A stretch of DNA of 64,000 nucleotides from Marsupella aquatica. Its lineage: Eukaryota > Marchantiophyta. The notes under the pieces are model-generated. The model searched no databases. It saw nothing but the letters and a program-made list of their open reading frames with translations, and was not told the origin of the DNA. Each line of letters begins with the position of its first letter. Position 1 is the stretch's first letter. Location: positions 11,470,001 to 11,534,000 of the forward strand of contig OZ316895.1 of the NCBI GenBank assembly GCA_973895155.1, read 5' to 3'. Made by a program: the position numbers and the translations under genes. Positions 47,616 to 58,800 of the stretch are shown piece after piece.

Positions 47616-47867
47616 CAGACCCGCGCATACAATAATTCTTATATATTCCTCCATTACAATTCACTAAGGGAAGAGATATCATTATAAGACACTAAAACTA
47701 AGAAGAATTGCAAAGCTTACCTTTTTAGTTTCTCTCATCCTAGGTTGTGATAGTACAATGATTGAAATTCCCTCACATCTCCCCTTTTATCCCCTACCAT
47801 CGACCCCTTTTCCCGGCGAATGAGGCATTTTGAGCCTTGATTTTTGGTAAACCCACTTTTAACTCTA

Positions 47868-48320
47868 ATTTCAGCCGCCTTGCGACCCCTAACCCTAATC
47901 CCGGCCGCCCCGTCAATTCCCGGTTCTCTTTTTCCCGGCTGGGTCCTCCCCCCTGCCCCCGGCCCCGTCCCTCCCAACCAACCTCCCGTCCCCTTGCCCC
48001 GTCCCCGTCCCTCCCAACCTCCCGACCCTGCTCTCCCCCGTCCCTCCCGACCCCGCCCCCGCCCCCGCCCCCCTCTCCCCGACCCCGTCCCCCACTTCAA
48101 CCCCAACCCCCAAACCCGACCCCAAATCGGGGTCAGGCTCACTTAACCGGGGGGAATTCCGGGACCAAGCCGGGGGATTTTAGGACTGGGCCGGGAAAGT
48201 TTTCGACCAGGCCGGGAGGGTCGGGACAGTGTGGCACCCGGCCGGGAGGGGTCGGGAGGATTCGACATCGGGCCGGGTAAGGGCCAGGAATTGTATGGTC
48301 CGGGCCGGGGAATATAAAGG
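47868..48320. other. C-rich block followed by G-rich block
   Basis: From 47868 to about 48135 the + strand is almost continuous C-rich polypyrimidine sequence (CCCGTCC, CTCCCGACCC). From about 48150 to 48320 it turns G-rich, with GGCCGGG recurring roughly every 25-30 bp. The open frames here (47735-48280, both strands) are low-complexity artefacts. The block may be the subterminal region of the hAT-type element or a structured-DNA tract. The long C-runs make quadruplex formation plausible on the opposite strand. Confidence 0.6.
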
Positions 48321-48329
48321 AATATTGGA

Positions 48330-50065
48330 CAAATAGACGGTTTTAGGACGGACAAGTTGTCATTTGTCGTGTCGGACAAATCGTACACATTATTGTACCC
48401 CATCATTGAGGGTCACCTGCAATGAGTTGGAAAGGTTTGGGTGTAAGGGATTGATGGTGTTTACAGCAGGATGTGCATTGTTTTGAAACACTGAAGGTGA
48501 GGGGGGCTAAAATAGAGGGTCCTTTTGTTGATCCATCTATGAGATATAATCTTACCCATTCAAATGTGTGAATAAGCTCCATTTCAAATCACATGAACTT
48601 GGGGGCACAATCTGGCAAAAGCTTGAGGCCTCATTTGGTGACTCACAATATAAGGGTACACCTGCTTATTTGTCGCCTGTCACCTTCTCTCATATACTTA
48701 ACGCCCTTAATGATTTTTCCCTTTGTAGGGCATTCCTGGAAGATGGGGGTGGGCAATGACCGGGTGACCTCTTCAGCAAGATTCTCCTCCAATTTTACTA
48801 AAATTTGAAAAGTAAAAATCTCTTAGTCATTTAGGTGTATCAAAGTATGTTTCCTGAACATTCCTGATAATATCCCATACTAGCTACCTTCTAAAATAGG
48901 GCTATACATGTAAAACACACTTTTGAGACCCCCAATCTAAGGTACAGTATAGGACATTTTGGGTTCTCAAAATGTGTACTATTAGATCTTTGAAGGTACT
49001 GTACCTCATTCCCTCGTACGGTTGATTATTTGCCTCCTCTCTACAAACTAGCTTCATCTGCTAAGTACACTAGGTCCATTGGGTCACCTTGTCAAGTTGC
49101 CTTCCTTCAAGTGGGTGGACCTTTCGCATATCCCAATAAAGACTGGGAGAGTCTAATAAGACCTTTCGCATATCCCAATAAAGACTGGGAGAGTCTAATA
49201 AATCACTGTTGAACTTTATGGATCAAGTGTCAAGCTATGGGAAAAGGAGCTTATCACAACAATAGGGCATCTCAAAACTAGGTCATTATGAAAGTTATGG
49301 ATTTGTGATATATCCCATAACTCTGGGATCCAGTTATAGAATTTAAAAAGTGAGGGTAGGTAACATTGACCCGCCCCATAAGGCAGGAGTTACGGCCTCA
49401 CATGTCTCACAACATATATTATTTTTTCCTCAATTCTTGATCAGCCACCGCCTCAAATGCATCAGCGATCACCACATCACGAGAAAATCCCACGTGCCTT
49501 TAGTCACAGCTTTCCCGAATTCTGGAGTCCTGGATTTCCAAATTTCCAAATTTCTGCCTAAAGTTGCGGGAAAGTTATGGGTTAAGTGTTGAGCCTGCAG
49601 GGTTTCCTTACGGTAGCTAAAGATCGGCTCTCATAACTTTTACGGGAGTTCCCATAATAATTGAATTATGGGAGGACCTTATCTTGTTAACGCAAAGCTT
49701 TGAGACACCCTATGATTCAATTTATTTTTCCCTGGAATGACAAGAGTTACAACAGTGCCCTAAGTAGCCCAACCACAAAGTTCCTCTAAGAAACCCATTT
49801 GTTTCAAAACCACCTATGACCTGTTGAAATGAATCACACTAGAAGTGAGGATCAGTGTATTCTTTTAAGGGTTTTATGTGTTTGCTGGAGTGGCTAATGT
49901 TGAGTGTGTGAAGGAGAAGATGCTCAAAATATTCCTTATTTGATTATGTCCTGGCTGTCAAATCTCCCTAGATTTAACGATGACCGGTAGACTCTTGCTA
50001 ATAAGGCCTGTAATTAGGTGGGTCACTAGCTAATGAGACAGAAAAATGCTAGCGCCAAAAGTGGC
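48330..50065. other. Gene-free AT-rich DNA
   Basis: No domain-bearing frame. It contains the 42-bp tandem at 49118-49201 and otherwise unremarkable sequence. Confidence 0.5.
49118..49201. repeat. 42-bp perfect tandem duplication
   Basis: Two adjacent copies of a unit starting GACCTTTCGCATATCCCAAT lie at 49118-49159 and 49160-49201, apparently identical. Confidence 0.9.
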
Positions 50066-50068
50066 TAA

Positions 50069-50430
50069 GGGCCACTTTACAAGACGGGCGCGGCAATTTA
50101 GTCCCTCTTTTTTCATGATCGAATCAATCACAACCATTGTTTCAGCCTGCCCGGGCGCTCCTTGCTTTAGAAGACTGGCGCGGCAAGTTGAGCTGCGGGA
50201 ATAACCGAACCTGCATTCTGGTATGGATCAGCTCAGGCCAGCCGGCTTGGGACTCTCATCCGGGCGCTAGACTATCGGACCTCCGGAGGTGCAAAAATGG
50301 GCAGCCCGCTTCCTCCTAGGATTCCTGCCTTGGATTGGTCTAGAGTCCTACCGTACCACTAAAAGTTGGGCTCTGTTACAGCCCTGGTAGAAAGCACTCA
50401 AATTGCTGCGCCCGTCTTGTAAAGTGGCCC
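50069..50430. mobile_element. Tourist-like (PIF/Harbinger) MITE 2
   Basis: The ends are GGGCCACTTTACAAGACGGG on the left and its exact inverse on the right. Similarity continues to about 31 bp (GCGCGGCAATTT against GCGCAGCAATTT). TAA flanks both sides (50066-50068 and 50431-50433). Length is 362 bp with no transposase. The ACTTTACAAGA core is shared with MITE 1 although the interiors differ, so both were probably mobilised by related transposases. An internal degenerate copy (GAAGACTGGCGCGGCAAGTT) lies near 50170. Confidence 0.85.
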
Positions 50431-50499
50431 TAAAGCTTTTGGGGAGGTGAAACTTGGCAAATTTATGCCACAAAAAAATGATGGTGATGATGGATGCAG

Positions 50500-50580
50500 G
50501 CATGGAGGGCCTGGAGCTCAGTAATAGTGCAGTAGGATGTACATGAGAGGTCCTAGGTTCAATTCCTAGCCGGTCCATGC
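50500..50580 (+). repeat. tRNA-like sequence (SINE head or tRNA pseudogene)
   Basis: It has an A-box-like TGGAGCTCAGTAATAGTGC and a B box GGTTCAATTCC. The T-arm folds perfectly (CTAGG / CCTAG around TTCAATT), and the ends GCATGGA and TCCATGC pair over 7 bp. Four extra bases lie between T-arm and end stem, and the anticodon arm is not clean, so it is not a normal tRNA gene. A Pol III-type SINE head or decayed tRNA fits better. It lies 67 bp after MITE 2. Confidence 0.55.
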
Positions 50581-51614
50581 TATTGGAAATTCCAACATGA
50601 ACTTAACCAGCGGGCATGCTAGAAATGTTCCCCTCTCGGTTCCCCTGGCACTTGTGTTGACACTTTCACAAGAGTCTGGCAATGTTTTAGGCAGATATTA
50701 TACAGTACTATTATCTCGTGGAGCTCTCGAGGATGCCATTTACCAAAAAAAGCTTTTAATTACTTTGCCACTAAAGATGTTCTAATTCACAATACTGCAC
50801 TATTTTTTCTGTATTTATAAAAATGTCACTATTTTGTATATGAATGACAAGTTTACCAAGGTAACTAGTGGAACCATATACGAAAACCATGACATTTTTG
50901 TAAACACAAAAACAATAGTGGCAGTATTATAAATTCAAACATCTTTAGTGACAATGTACTTAAAAACTGTACCAAAAAACTCATATTTGCTTGTAAAGAT
51001 TTAACACTTTCTGTTCCCCCACGTCAAGGAGAGCCATAGAAACACTCTTTCCCTCTTACCAATTTGTTAGTACTCTCTTTAGGTGGGCTTAAACATTGGT
51101 GAAACCACTATATCTATCTGAGGATGAGGCCTTACACTTAGTTGACATAATGTTTTCCTTGCATAGCAAACTCAGATTTCTGAAGTCAAACTTTGTAGTC
51201 CATCCGAGCATCAACTTCTGTAGTTGGACTCCACATCGGTGAGATAGATAAATCTGAGGGTGAGGCCTGGCACGGAGTAGGCATAACCGGAGGCCAGGGC
51301 TATTTTTCATGGACTCAAGCACCCAGGACCTTATTTTTCATGGACCCAAGTAGGCATAACATTGGGCCAAGTTGATTTTCAAAATAGGTTTTGCCCACTA
51401 TTTTTCCACTCTTGAGTCCAAAGGAACACTAATTGATTTGCACGAAACAGTGTGAGTGATGATAATCTATGAGTAGAGCCCAAAATTCTCTGCCCTCAAA
51501 TTAGTCTGAGTAACACTAATTCCAGAATTCAGGCCCTTGTGGGGTTGGGACAACCAAGCCAGGACGTAGACCACCTACTACCTTAAACTGAAGCTTTTCC
51601 AGGAACCTGTTAAA

Positions 51615-51957
51615 TGTTAGACATTTACTCTTAGGTCTAGGGTTACAACTATAACCATAGTTAGGGCTAACCTTAGCTGTGGACTTGGTTAGGTTAATCA
51701 TGTTGCACACTATGTCCAAAACGGTATTTGCTTGGATAGGAGGAAGCTAAAGCTCATTCTTACGGAACAAGTTGAGAGATAGGGAGAATTTGTATGCAGA
51801 GACTCGGAATGGCCGACAGGCCTAGAGTGCAGTAAAGCTCTCGTGTGTTCACGCAGACGTAGCCTTAGCTGAGGTGAACCACATATCTCTCGCTGTTGAC
51901 TACTTGTGCATTGGATGATCATGGGCTTGCCATTGTGAATGTTGTCTTTGCTTGACA
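51615..51957 (+). mobile_element. Copia-like solo LTR, copy D
   Basis: It begins TGTTAGACATTTACTCTTAG and keeps TTGCACACTATGTCC, TTTGCTTGGATAGGAGG, GGCCGACAGGCCTAGAGTGC and GAGGTGAACCACATATCTCT. It ends near CTTGACA. It is the closest relative of copy A in this window. No primer-binding site or internal coding follows. Confidence 0.62.
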
Positions 51958-52907
51958 AGGGGGGAGCTTTGTGTGAGCAGTGCAAGACTCAAAGACTTCT
52001 GAGATGTCTTTGCCTTCGAAAGGATGTCTTGCCAATGGGATGCTTAGGGTTAGGTGTGTAGGGTTGCAATTGTGAGACCAAGGTATTTCTAAGTTGCACA
52101 CCTTATCACATTGTTTCTTTTGGTATCGAATTGTATCAAAGTCAACTTGCAGTGGCTGGAAGAGAGAACCATACCAAGGAGAGGAGTGTGTGACAATGTA
52201 TCTAATCTACACCAGTCAAATTTCTGAGATTTGAGGAGTAAGATTGGATCTGGTGTCCAGAGTCTTGGTTGGATAGTTAGACAGCCTTGTCTTGCGTAAG
52301 AATTTGGTGGAAATTCACCAAAAAAGAACATCGGAAAGAGTTACCTACACAATGGTGATGAGGGCAAACCCGGGTGAATGCAGTCAACATTAAACTGCCA
52401 CTGGCCATATAGAACCCATAAACACTCCCCTATGCCCAGTACATTGTAGCACCAATTACCAATTATACCATAGCAGCCCAATACCCATTCATATTGCACA
52501 CTTCATTGTGGGGATGTTGTGGTTGTAAAAGTCATTCTGGGAGGGTTGTCATTGCAACCATGTTGTCCTTGTGTAAGTGTTGCCATTTTGGCTGACAAAA
52601 TTCAATAGCTGATAAGAGTTGATATCCAAATTCTGTAAGTATAACTTTTGACTAAGGTTGCCACTAAAGATGTTCCTAATTTACAGTACCACTTTTCATT
52701 GTATTTTTAAATATGTCATGGTTTTGGTAGATAATTACATTGATTATATTGGAGAACTTGTTGTCCATATGCAAAACAGTGGCATTATCATCAATAAGAA
52801 AATCTTTAGTGGAAATAGTTAAAAGTTGTTTCTTAAATAGGGTCTCAAACATCAGGTTTGGCGGTCATCTGCTGCCCCCTAGAAAGATGTTAACATTACA
52901 TTGGTAA

Positions 52908-52973
52908 CAGTTATTGACAACCATTTTAGGCAGTCCATTGCTCAGTTATTGACAACCATTTTAGGCAGTCCAT
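52908..52973. repeat. 35-bp tandem duplication
   Basis: CAGTTATTGACAACCATTTT followed by AGGCAGTCCAT starts at 52908 and 52943. Confidence 0.85.
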
Positions 52974-53083
52974 AGCTTTTGACGGACTAACATACTTTCC
53001 TGTGGGCAACTACGTCTCAACTAGTTTTGAGACGTCCTACTACACCATGAGAGAGTTTCCAGTTTTGGCTGCATCCTCAACTA

Positions 53084-54800
53084 TAATACACTGTTGCGCC
53101 CTTTTTTGCAGTGATCGTCATTCAAATTTGCAGGGTCAAAAAAAATTAAAAAAAAGTTAATCCTAGCAACCAAGGAATCAAAGCTATATTAAATTTAGTG
53201 TACACCAAAAGTGAATCAAGTGCATTACAAACAAATGGGGAATCAAATGGGACACAAAAAAGAGGGAGCCAAATGCACATGCACGAGTATCAAGGAGATA
53301 CACTTATCCATACACAAGAAGTACAAAGGTACATTTAATGTATATAATACTTTCTATTATTGCAGGAACTACAATATTATTGTATAATATAATAATGATA
53401 ATAATTTAATTAAAATATCAAAAGCTATTAAAGACTATAATACAAAGTTGTGCATTTTCTTCTATGGTCATCACTCAAAATGGCGGGGCGTTTTGGGTGG
53501 AAAGAATTGACACTAAAAAAGTCGAAACTATAAACAGCAAAAAAAAAACTGAGTGCACGAAACGTCCCGCGGTGACCCCGCTTTCCCTCCAGCACCTCGA
53601 CTCTGTGGCGCCCCGACGAGCCCTGACAAGCCCAACCGTGTTGCGGTCTCGCTCCCTCCCCAACAGCCCCGACTACCTTGCTCCATCCCCCCATGACCTC
53701 GCTCCCTCCCTTGACAAGCCCCGACAAGCCCACCGTCGGCGACCCTCCATCCTTGCCCCAACTCCCGCTCCCTCTCTTGCCTGCTCCTCGCCTCCGTCTT
53801 GCCCCGCCCTCCCTTACCGCGGCCTTGCCTTGCCTCACCCAAGTCCCTCCTCCTCCTCCAGCCCCGCCCTGCCTTAATGGCGCTGGAGTGCACACTCAGT
53901 AAGGAAGACCATTGGATTTTAAGGTCAGCGGGTACTAAATTTCAGTCGTGGTCAAAGAGTTCTTTACAAGGGGAAGAGTACAAAAATTGTGAATTGTTGT
54001 GATTGAGATAAGTTGTACATAACACGGTGTAGAAAAAAATTTAGTCAAACCACAGAACATTTAGACTCTATGAACATACATTTTAGAGAGCATTGTTAGC
54101 CATAATGCCCCCAAAACATGGGTTTTAGCGCAAGTTTTGAGAGTTAATATTGCTCATAATCAGGTAATAGGAAGTTAACACACCTGAAGAGTAAAATATT
54201 TTCATTTTCCTCACTTTAGTAAAAGCAGAGGAGAAATAAAAATGTGGCAATCCATATTTTGAATGTGCATTTTTTTTATAAATGCCCTGAAATTAATTGT
54301 AAAAAGTAAATTCATGAAGGGCTTAAGCTAGGAAAGTGATAAGAGATAGATTATCTTATTTGAAGGCCACTGTAAAGGCCTATTTTTCCGCATTTTATGT
54401 CCAAGAAAACTATCCATGTGTGCATTGGAGGATATGAACATAGCTCAAAATTTTCACTTTCCATTATGAGAGCCTTTGTAACTGTTTGCAATTAGAAGAA
54501 ATTAAGGTCTCATGTTAACTGCTTTTGCTTTTTGTTATCTCTATCAAAACATATAATACACTATTGCACCAGAAAATGGCGTGACCATCATTTGAATTTA
54601 ACATGATGTTTTGGGTGGGAAGTACCAAAACTGTAAAAAGAAATGAATAAATCTGGAAAAACTGTCCTCCACTTCTCTCCCTGCAACCCTCTCCTCTCGG
54701 CCCTCAATGCACAGTGGTGCAGCCACGTGTCGCTCTCCCCCCCCCCTCCCCGTCGTGCTGCCCTCTTCGGTGTGCTCCTCTCTCCCTCCAAACTCCAAGT
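53084..54800. repeat. Three copies of an AT-rich end motif, two followed by C-rich tracts
   Basis: A motif of ATAATACA, then TTGYGC, then GTCATC.TT or GTCATCACT is found at about 53086, 53439 and 54553. The last two continue to GTTTTGGGTGG and then to C-rich polypyrimidine tracts (about 53565-53880 and 54660-54800). The order suggests a repeated non-coding element present three times, the first copy truncated. The open frames in the C-rich tracts are low-complexity artefacts. The element class is unknown. Confidence 0.5.
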
Positions 54801-54829
54801 ACACGAAGGAGACAAAAATAACAAAACCT

Positions 54830-55345
54830 CTTAACATCTTAGCTCGCATCTTAGGCACCTCAACATCTTTTTACTTTGCGCCATCTTTGACATAACACCA
54901 TTGTTTTACTTGACAACATCTTTGGCATCATGACATCTTTCTACTTCACGACATTTTACATGATACAACATCTTTTGCGCCATGGTATTTTTCTAATTCC
55001 TGACATCTTTTTACTTCACTACATCTTTGGCACCACGACATCTTTTTACTTCACAACATCTTTGACATAACAGCATCTTTGGCGCCATGACATCTTTTTA
55101 TTCGATGACATTTCTTTACTTGATGACATCTTTCACATAACGACATCTTTGGTGACAAAACTTCTTTATTCTTAACATTTTTTTTTCTTGGCGACATCTT
55201 TCACATAACGACATCTTGGCTTACACGACATCTTTTTTCTTATCAACATCTTCACATAACAACATCTTGGGCGGAACGACTTCTTTTTTCTTATCGACAT
55301 CTTGACTGACACAACATCTTGGCCGACACGACATCTTTTGTGCAA
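54830..55345. repeat. Compound minisatellite with ACATCTT core
   Basis: Roughly 30 units of 16-18 bp share the core (G)ACATCTT. Three subunit types can be told apart by what follows the core: TTTACTTCAC, TGACATAAC and TGGCGCCATG. In places they alternate to give a higher-order period near 50 bp. Near the right end the units shorten (ACATCTTGGCYGACACG). The array abuts the Helitron-like end at 55381. Confidence 0.85.
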
Positions 55346-55381
55346 CGCACGGGTATTGAGCTCGTTACATAATAATATAGA
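55340..55381 (-). mobile_element. Helitron-like 5' terminus
   Basis: On the minus strand the sequence reads A|TCTATATTATTATGTAAC, then GAGCTCAATACCCGTGCGTT followed by GCAC. A TC start after a host A, a short AT-rich stretch and then a CCCGTGCGTTGCAC-type block resemble plant Helitron 5' ends. The 3' end (a hairpin and CTRR) was not found downstream on the minus strand, and there is no Rep/helicase coding, so this is a non-autonomous element or a fragment. Confidence 0.5.
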
Positions 55382-55805
55382 TTTTATCAAATAAAAAACT
55401 TAGAAAGATGTGGTTACTAAAGAGAGTAATTAGTAAGATGTGTCTCAAGGTTTTGGAAATGGACGAAGTGGTTTTCCAGATTAACGTGGACAGAGGCGCT
55501 TTGCCACATTAATGGAACTCGAGTGTGTTGCACCAACAATAGCGATGGATGCCAGTGTACACCCCTCCCTCCATGTCCTCCTTTCTCTCCTTCACAACAA
55601 GAGAAACGGCATAGCTCCTCCACCGAGTTGAAACGGTGCCTTCCTCTCTCTCTGCCCGAGCTGATGAGGTCAGCTGCTTCTCTGAGTCCTCTGCGTCCTC
55701 GCTCCTGCAAGTTTGACGCCACTAAATCAGTTGTACACTAGCTCATTCAGTCATGTCCTGCCATTCTCAATCCTCATTGTAAATTTCGAAAGAAAAAACG
55801 CGGTG

Positions 55806-58800
55806 ATGATCTCTCGAGGCTTCCGGTTCAGTGTTCCCGGCTCTCTCTGTCGAACGTCAGGAGGAATGCGCTCGTTGCAGTTGTCTTCAGTGATCGAGAG
55901 CCAGCAATGCTACGGGCTTCGTGTGGCCCGGAAATGCAAATTGGAGGCAGCAGCAAAGCAGTATTTACTTCTGGTTTCTTCGGGTCTGTCGTGGCGGAGA
56001 AATGTGCTCCAGAGCTCAAGCTTCGGACCAACTAAGAGGTTGGAGAGGCTCACCAAAGGTTGGTCAGAGACTTTCCATAGCTATTCTTCGGGATTGATAT
56101 TCCTTTTTTGATCTATCCTTACTTATGCGGGGACCGATTAACTCGAATAGTTGTGAAATTGTGTAGAGCATCTTTCTTGCGGCATTGTTCATGATCAAAG
56201 GTGGCGAAAATTTGCTCTAAATGAAAGTAAAAATGAATGTATCTACACGGGGATAAGATACGTGGAAGTAATTTCAGGGTTTAGGGTTTAGTATTCTAGC
56301 TGGTGTTCACGGATTCCGTTGCGGTGGTCTTTTGCTAATTCACGACTGTAGCTTCGTTCCAATTCACTGACTCACTATTCAAGCAGATTTGCGCCTTTAA
56401 TGCTAGAATGAATAATTCGTCTTTCTGAAAATCAAAGCTAAATTCTTTAATTGGTTCGCTGAGGTCAGATCTGCTGTAACAGTCTCGATGGCTCCTTATT
56501 TACCACTGTTGCTTCATCCCAATTCATTATAAACTTCCCCTAATCAAGATCATTCGATCGTCAGCACCAAAACTTGCTCAGTTAGAATCATCGTCACTTA
56601 TAACTTCTTCCCGTCATCAATCTGTTTTCAGGGAACTGGTCTGCTAGAGGGAGCAGTACCACTTCAAGAGTTGTTTGCTCTATCATTTCGAGAAAGTTGA
56701 GGGCTACGATTCCTTGCTCCAATACAGAGCAATGGTGGGCCTGTTCTGTTCCTGGGAAAGCTCTGCATGGCGTTACAGCTGCATCTTATGGTCACCGTTT
56801 GCTATCAGTTGACGAAAGTAGAGAACTTCTATCCAATGAAGGTCCAAGTTTGGATCCCAACTCAACTCCCTTCCGAAAGAGGAAGGTTGCCATGTGGATT
56901 GGATATGTTGGGACAGCATTCAGAGGTGAGGAGGAGTTTTTGGTAGAAGTCTATCTGTTGTAAGGGTTGTGCATAGAACATGGTTCTTCAGTAGTATCTC
57001 TTCTGGCATCCAGAGTGGGTCATTTTATTTTTGATGCTAGTGTAGATGGAAGTACGAGGGGGTTGTCCTTTGAAGATATTCTTGCCTTGAAATATGACCG
57101 AAGAGTAGTACCAGAACAAATATACACTAACATAATGCTCATTTATTGTAGCTTTTAAGGCAACGGTACTGTTGGATCGGAACTTTGTCCTGATAGAGTT
57201 TTTGGTGCTCAATTTAGGTCTCCAAATGATGCGTGGGCCTGAAGCTGCAAACAGTAAGTGGTATGCTTTCAACCACAGTCTATGTTTATCTCATCTGATG
57301 TCTGTATGGGGTCGCTTTAGATAGCGTGTACCGTTTGTGGAGCCTTCTATGAGAAAATTGTCCCTCTCTCTCTCTCCTTTAGAAAGCTCATAAGAACTTT
57401 AGGGTTCATGAAGAAGTAGATGAATGCCCCACTACCATCAAAGATCAGGTTCGTCACTCGTTCACTTAAAATTTGCAATAGAACATTGAGGCTTTAGGCT
57501 ACTGACAGTTTTTTCAGTACCGATGTAGCTAAGTGCCACCTGTTTTGTGTCCTGTAATTAGTTAATGTGTTAGTGGCAAGGACGATGGAAAGTCGTGACA
57601 TTGGTTTTCCTCCTGCAGCAATAGAATATCAACTTGAAAGAGCGATTTACAAAGCTGGTGGAATTCTTGACACTAACTATGGTCATCTGGACAAGCTCAG
57701 CTGGTCACGAAGCAGTCGAACTGACAAAGGGGTAGCTTACTTCATTGGAGTCTTTGGATTGGGTGTCGCAAAGTTGATTACAGAGTAAAGTCCAGATGCC
57801 TAAAGTGGGCAAGGTAGTCGGCGTCAAGATTTGCCTCCCCAAATTTGTTTGGTGGTGTGCTTCTGTGTTCGATATGTGAGATGACGGTAGCTTGTTCCAA
57901 TCTAAGTTGTTTACCACTCCTCTTGTTACGTAGGGCATTAATTAGCCTTCTTACGGAGTTTTCGCTCTGCAGGTGCATTCGCTTTCCACGGTTATTGCCT
58001 TGAAAATGGAGATACCATCAACTGCGTGGGTAGGTGATCCAGATGGGCTATTACTAGCGGACAACATCAATGTCCATCTTCCCCCAACAATTCAAGTTTT
58101 TGGCATTGTGCCTGTGACCAAGTATGGATTTATCTCCCTCTGGCCTCTGGGGTGGCATTAATGCAATTGAGGGGTATATCTCTCATTTCAAGTGTCCAAT
58201 TAGAGATACCCATCGCAATAAAAGCTTCCAAGGATTTTCTCAGGGTTAGGGATAAGTTTGGGGATCAGTTTACTCTTCGCTCGGATCAAATTACTAGCCT
58301 TGCATGCCAGATGGTTTTAATCTATCGTGTAGTTTGCTCAATTTCTCAAGAAAAGTGTTGTCGTCCTTCAGATCTTTTGAAGCCAGACGCTTCTGTTGCA
58401 ACCGGACTTATCAGTATTTACTACCGGCTTCCTTGATTGGTTTGTCTGAAGACTTGTCACCAGAGAGAACTGGGCAGGTCCTTCAGAACTTTCGATCTAT
58501 TCTTAACACATTCGAGGTGGGTTTAGTATAAAGGACTGCCTTTATCTTGAGTGCTGCCCTTGGAATTTTGTCCTTGAAATTTTGCTCTGAATCATTTTCT
58601 GCCAGGCAGTAGTTCTCATCTTGGTCATGGATGTTGATTCTGAGGTGATTTTCTACTAATTGCCAGCAACGATATTTGAGGAGGGAGGAATGAAGCTTGT
58701 ATTGTGAAATTGACCTTACTTGGCTCCGGTTTTCGATCATGTGATTGTTTGACAGGGTAGGTTTGCATTTCACAATTATACAATTCGCCGGCTTTACAGA

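Larger units (their letters stand above)
50581..53080. other. Gene-free DNA with a solo LTR and short duplications
   Basis: No coding frame with a domain. It contains solo LTR copy D (51615-51957) and a 35-bp tandem (52908-52973). A short block ACTAAAGATGTT(C) occurs near 50770 and near 52665, suggesting another diverged dispersed repeat. Confidence 0.5.

Noticed and set aside
47735-48280. Long open frames on both strands (Pro-rich on +, Gly/Arg-rich on -)
   Set aside because: They come from C-rich polypyrimidine sequence that lacks stops in every frame. No domain, and composition is pure low complexity.
53428-53895. Open frames up to about 155 codons on both strands
   Set aside because: Same C-rich artefact as at 47735. 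No conserved motif.
54830-55345. Regularly repeated units suggesting a CRISPR-like array
   Set aside because: Units are contiguous 16-18 bp variants without unique spacers, in plant nuclear DNA. It is a minisatellite.
56967-57158. Short + strand frame between exons 2 and 3 of the pseudouridine synthase
   Set aside because: It lies in the intron. The family motif continues from FRG to GLQ only through the 36-bp exon.
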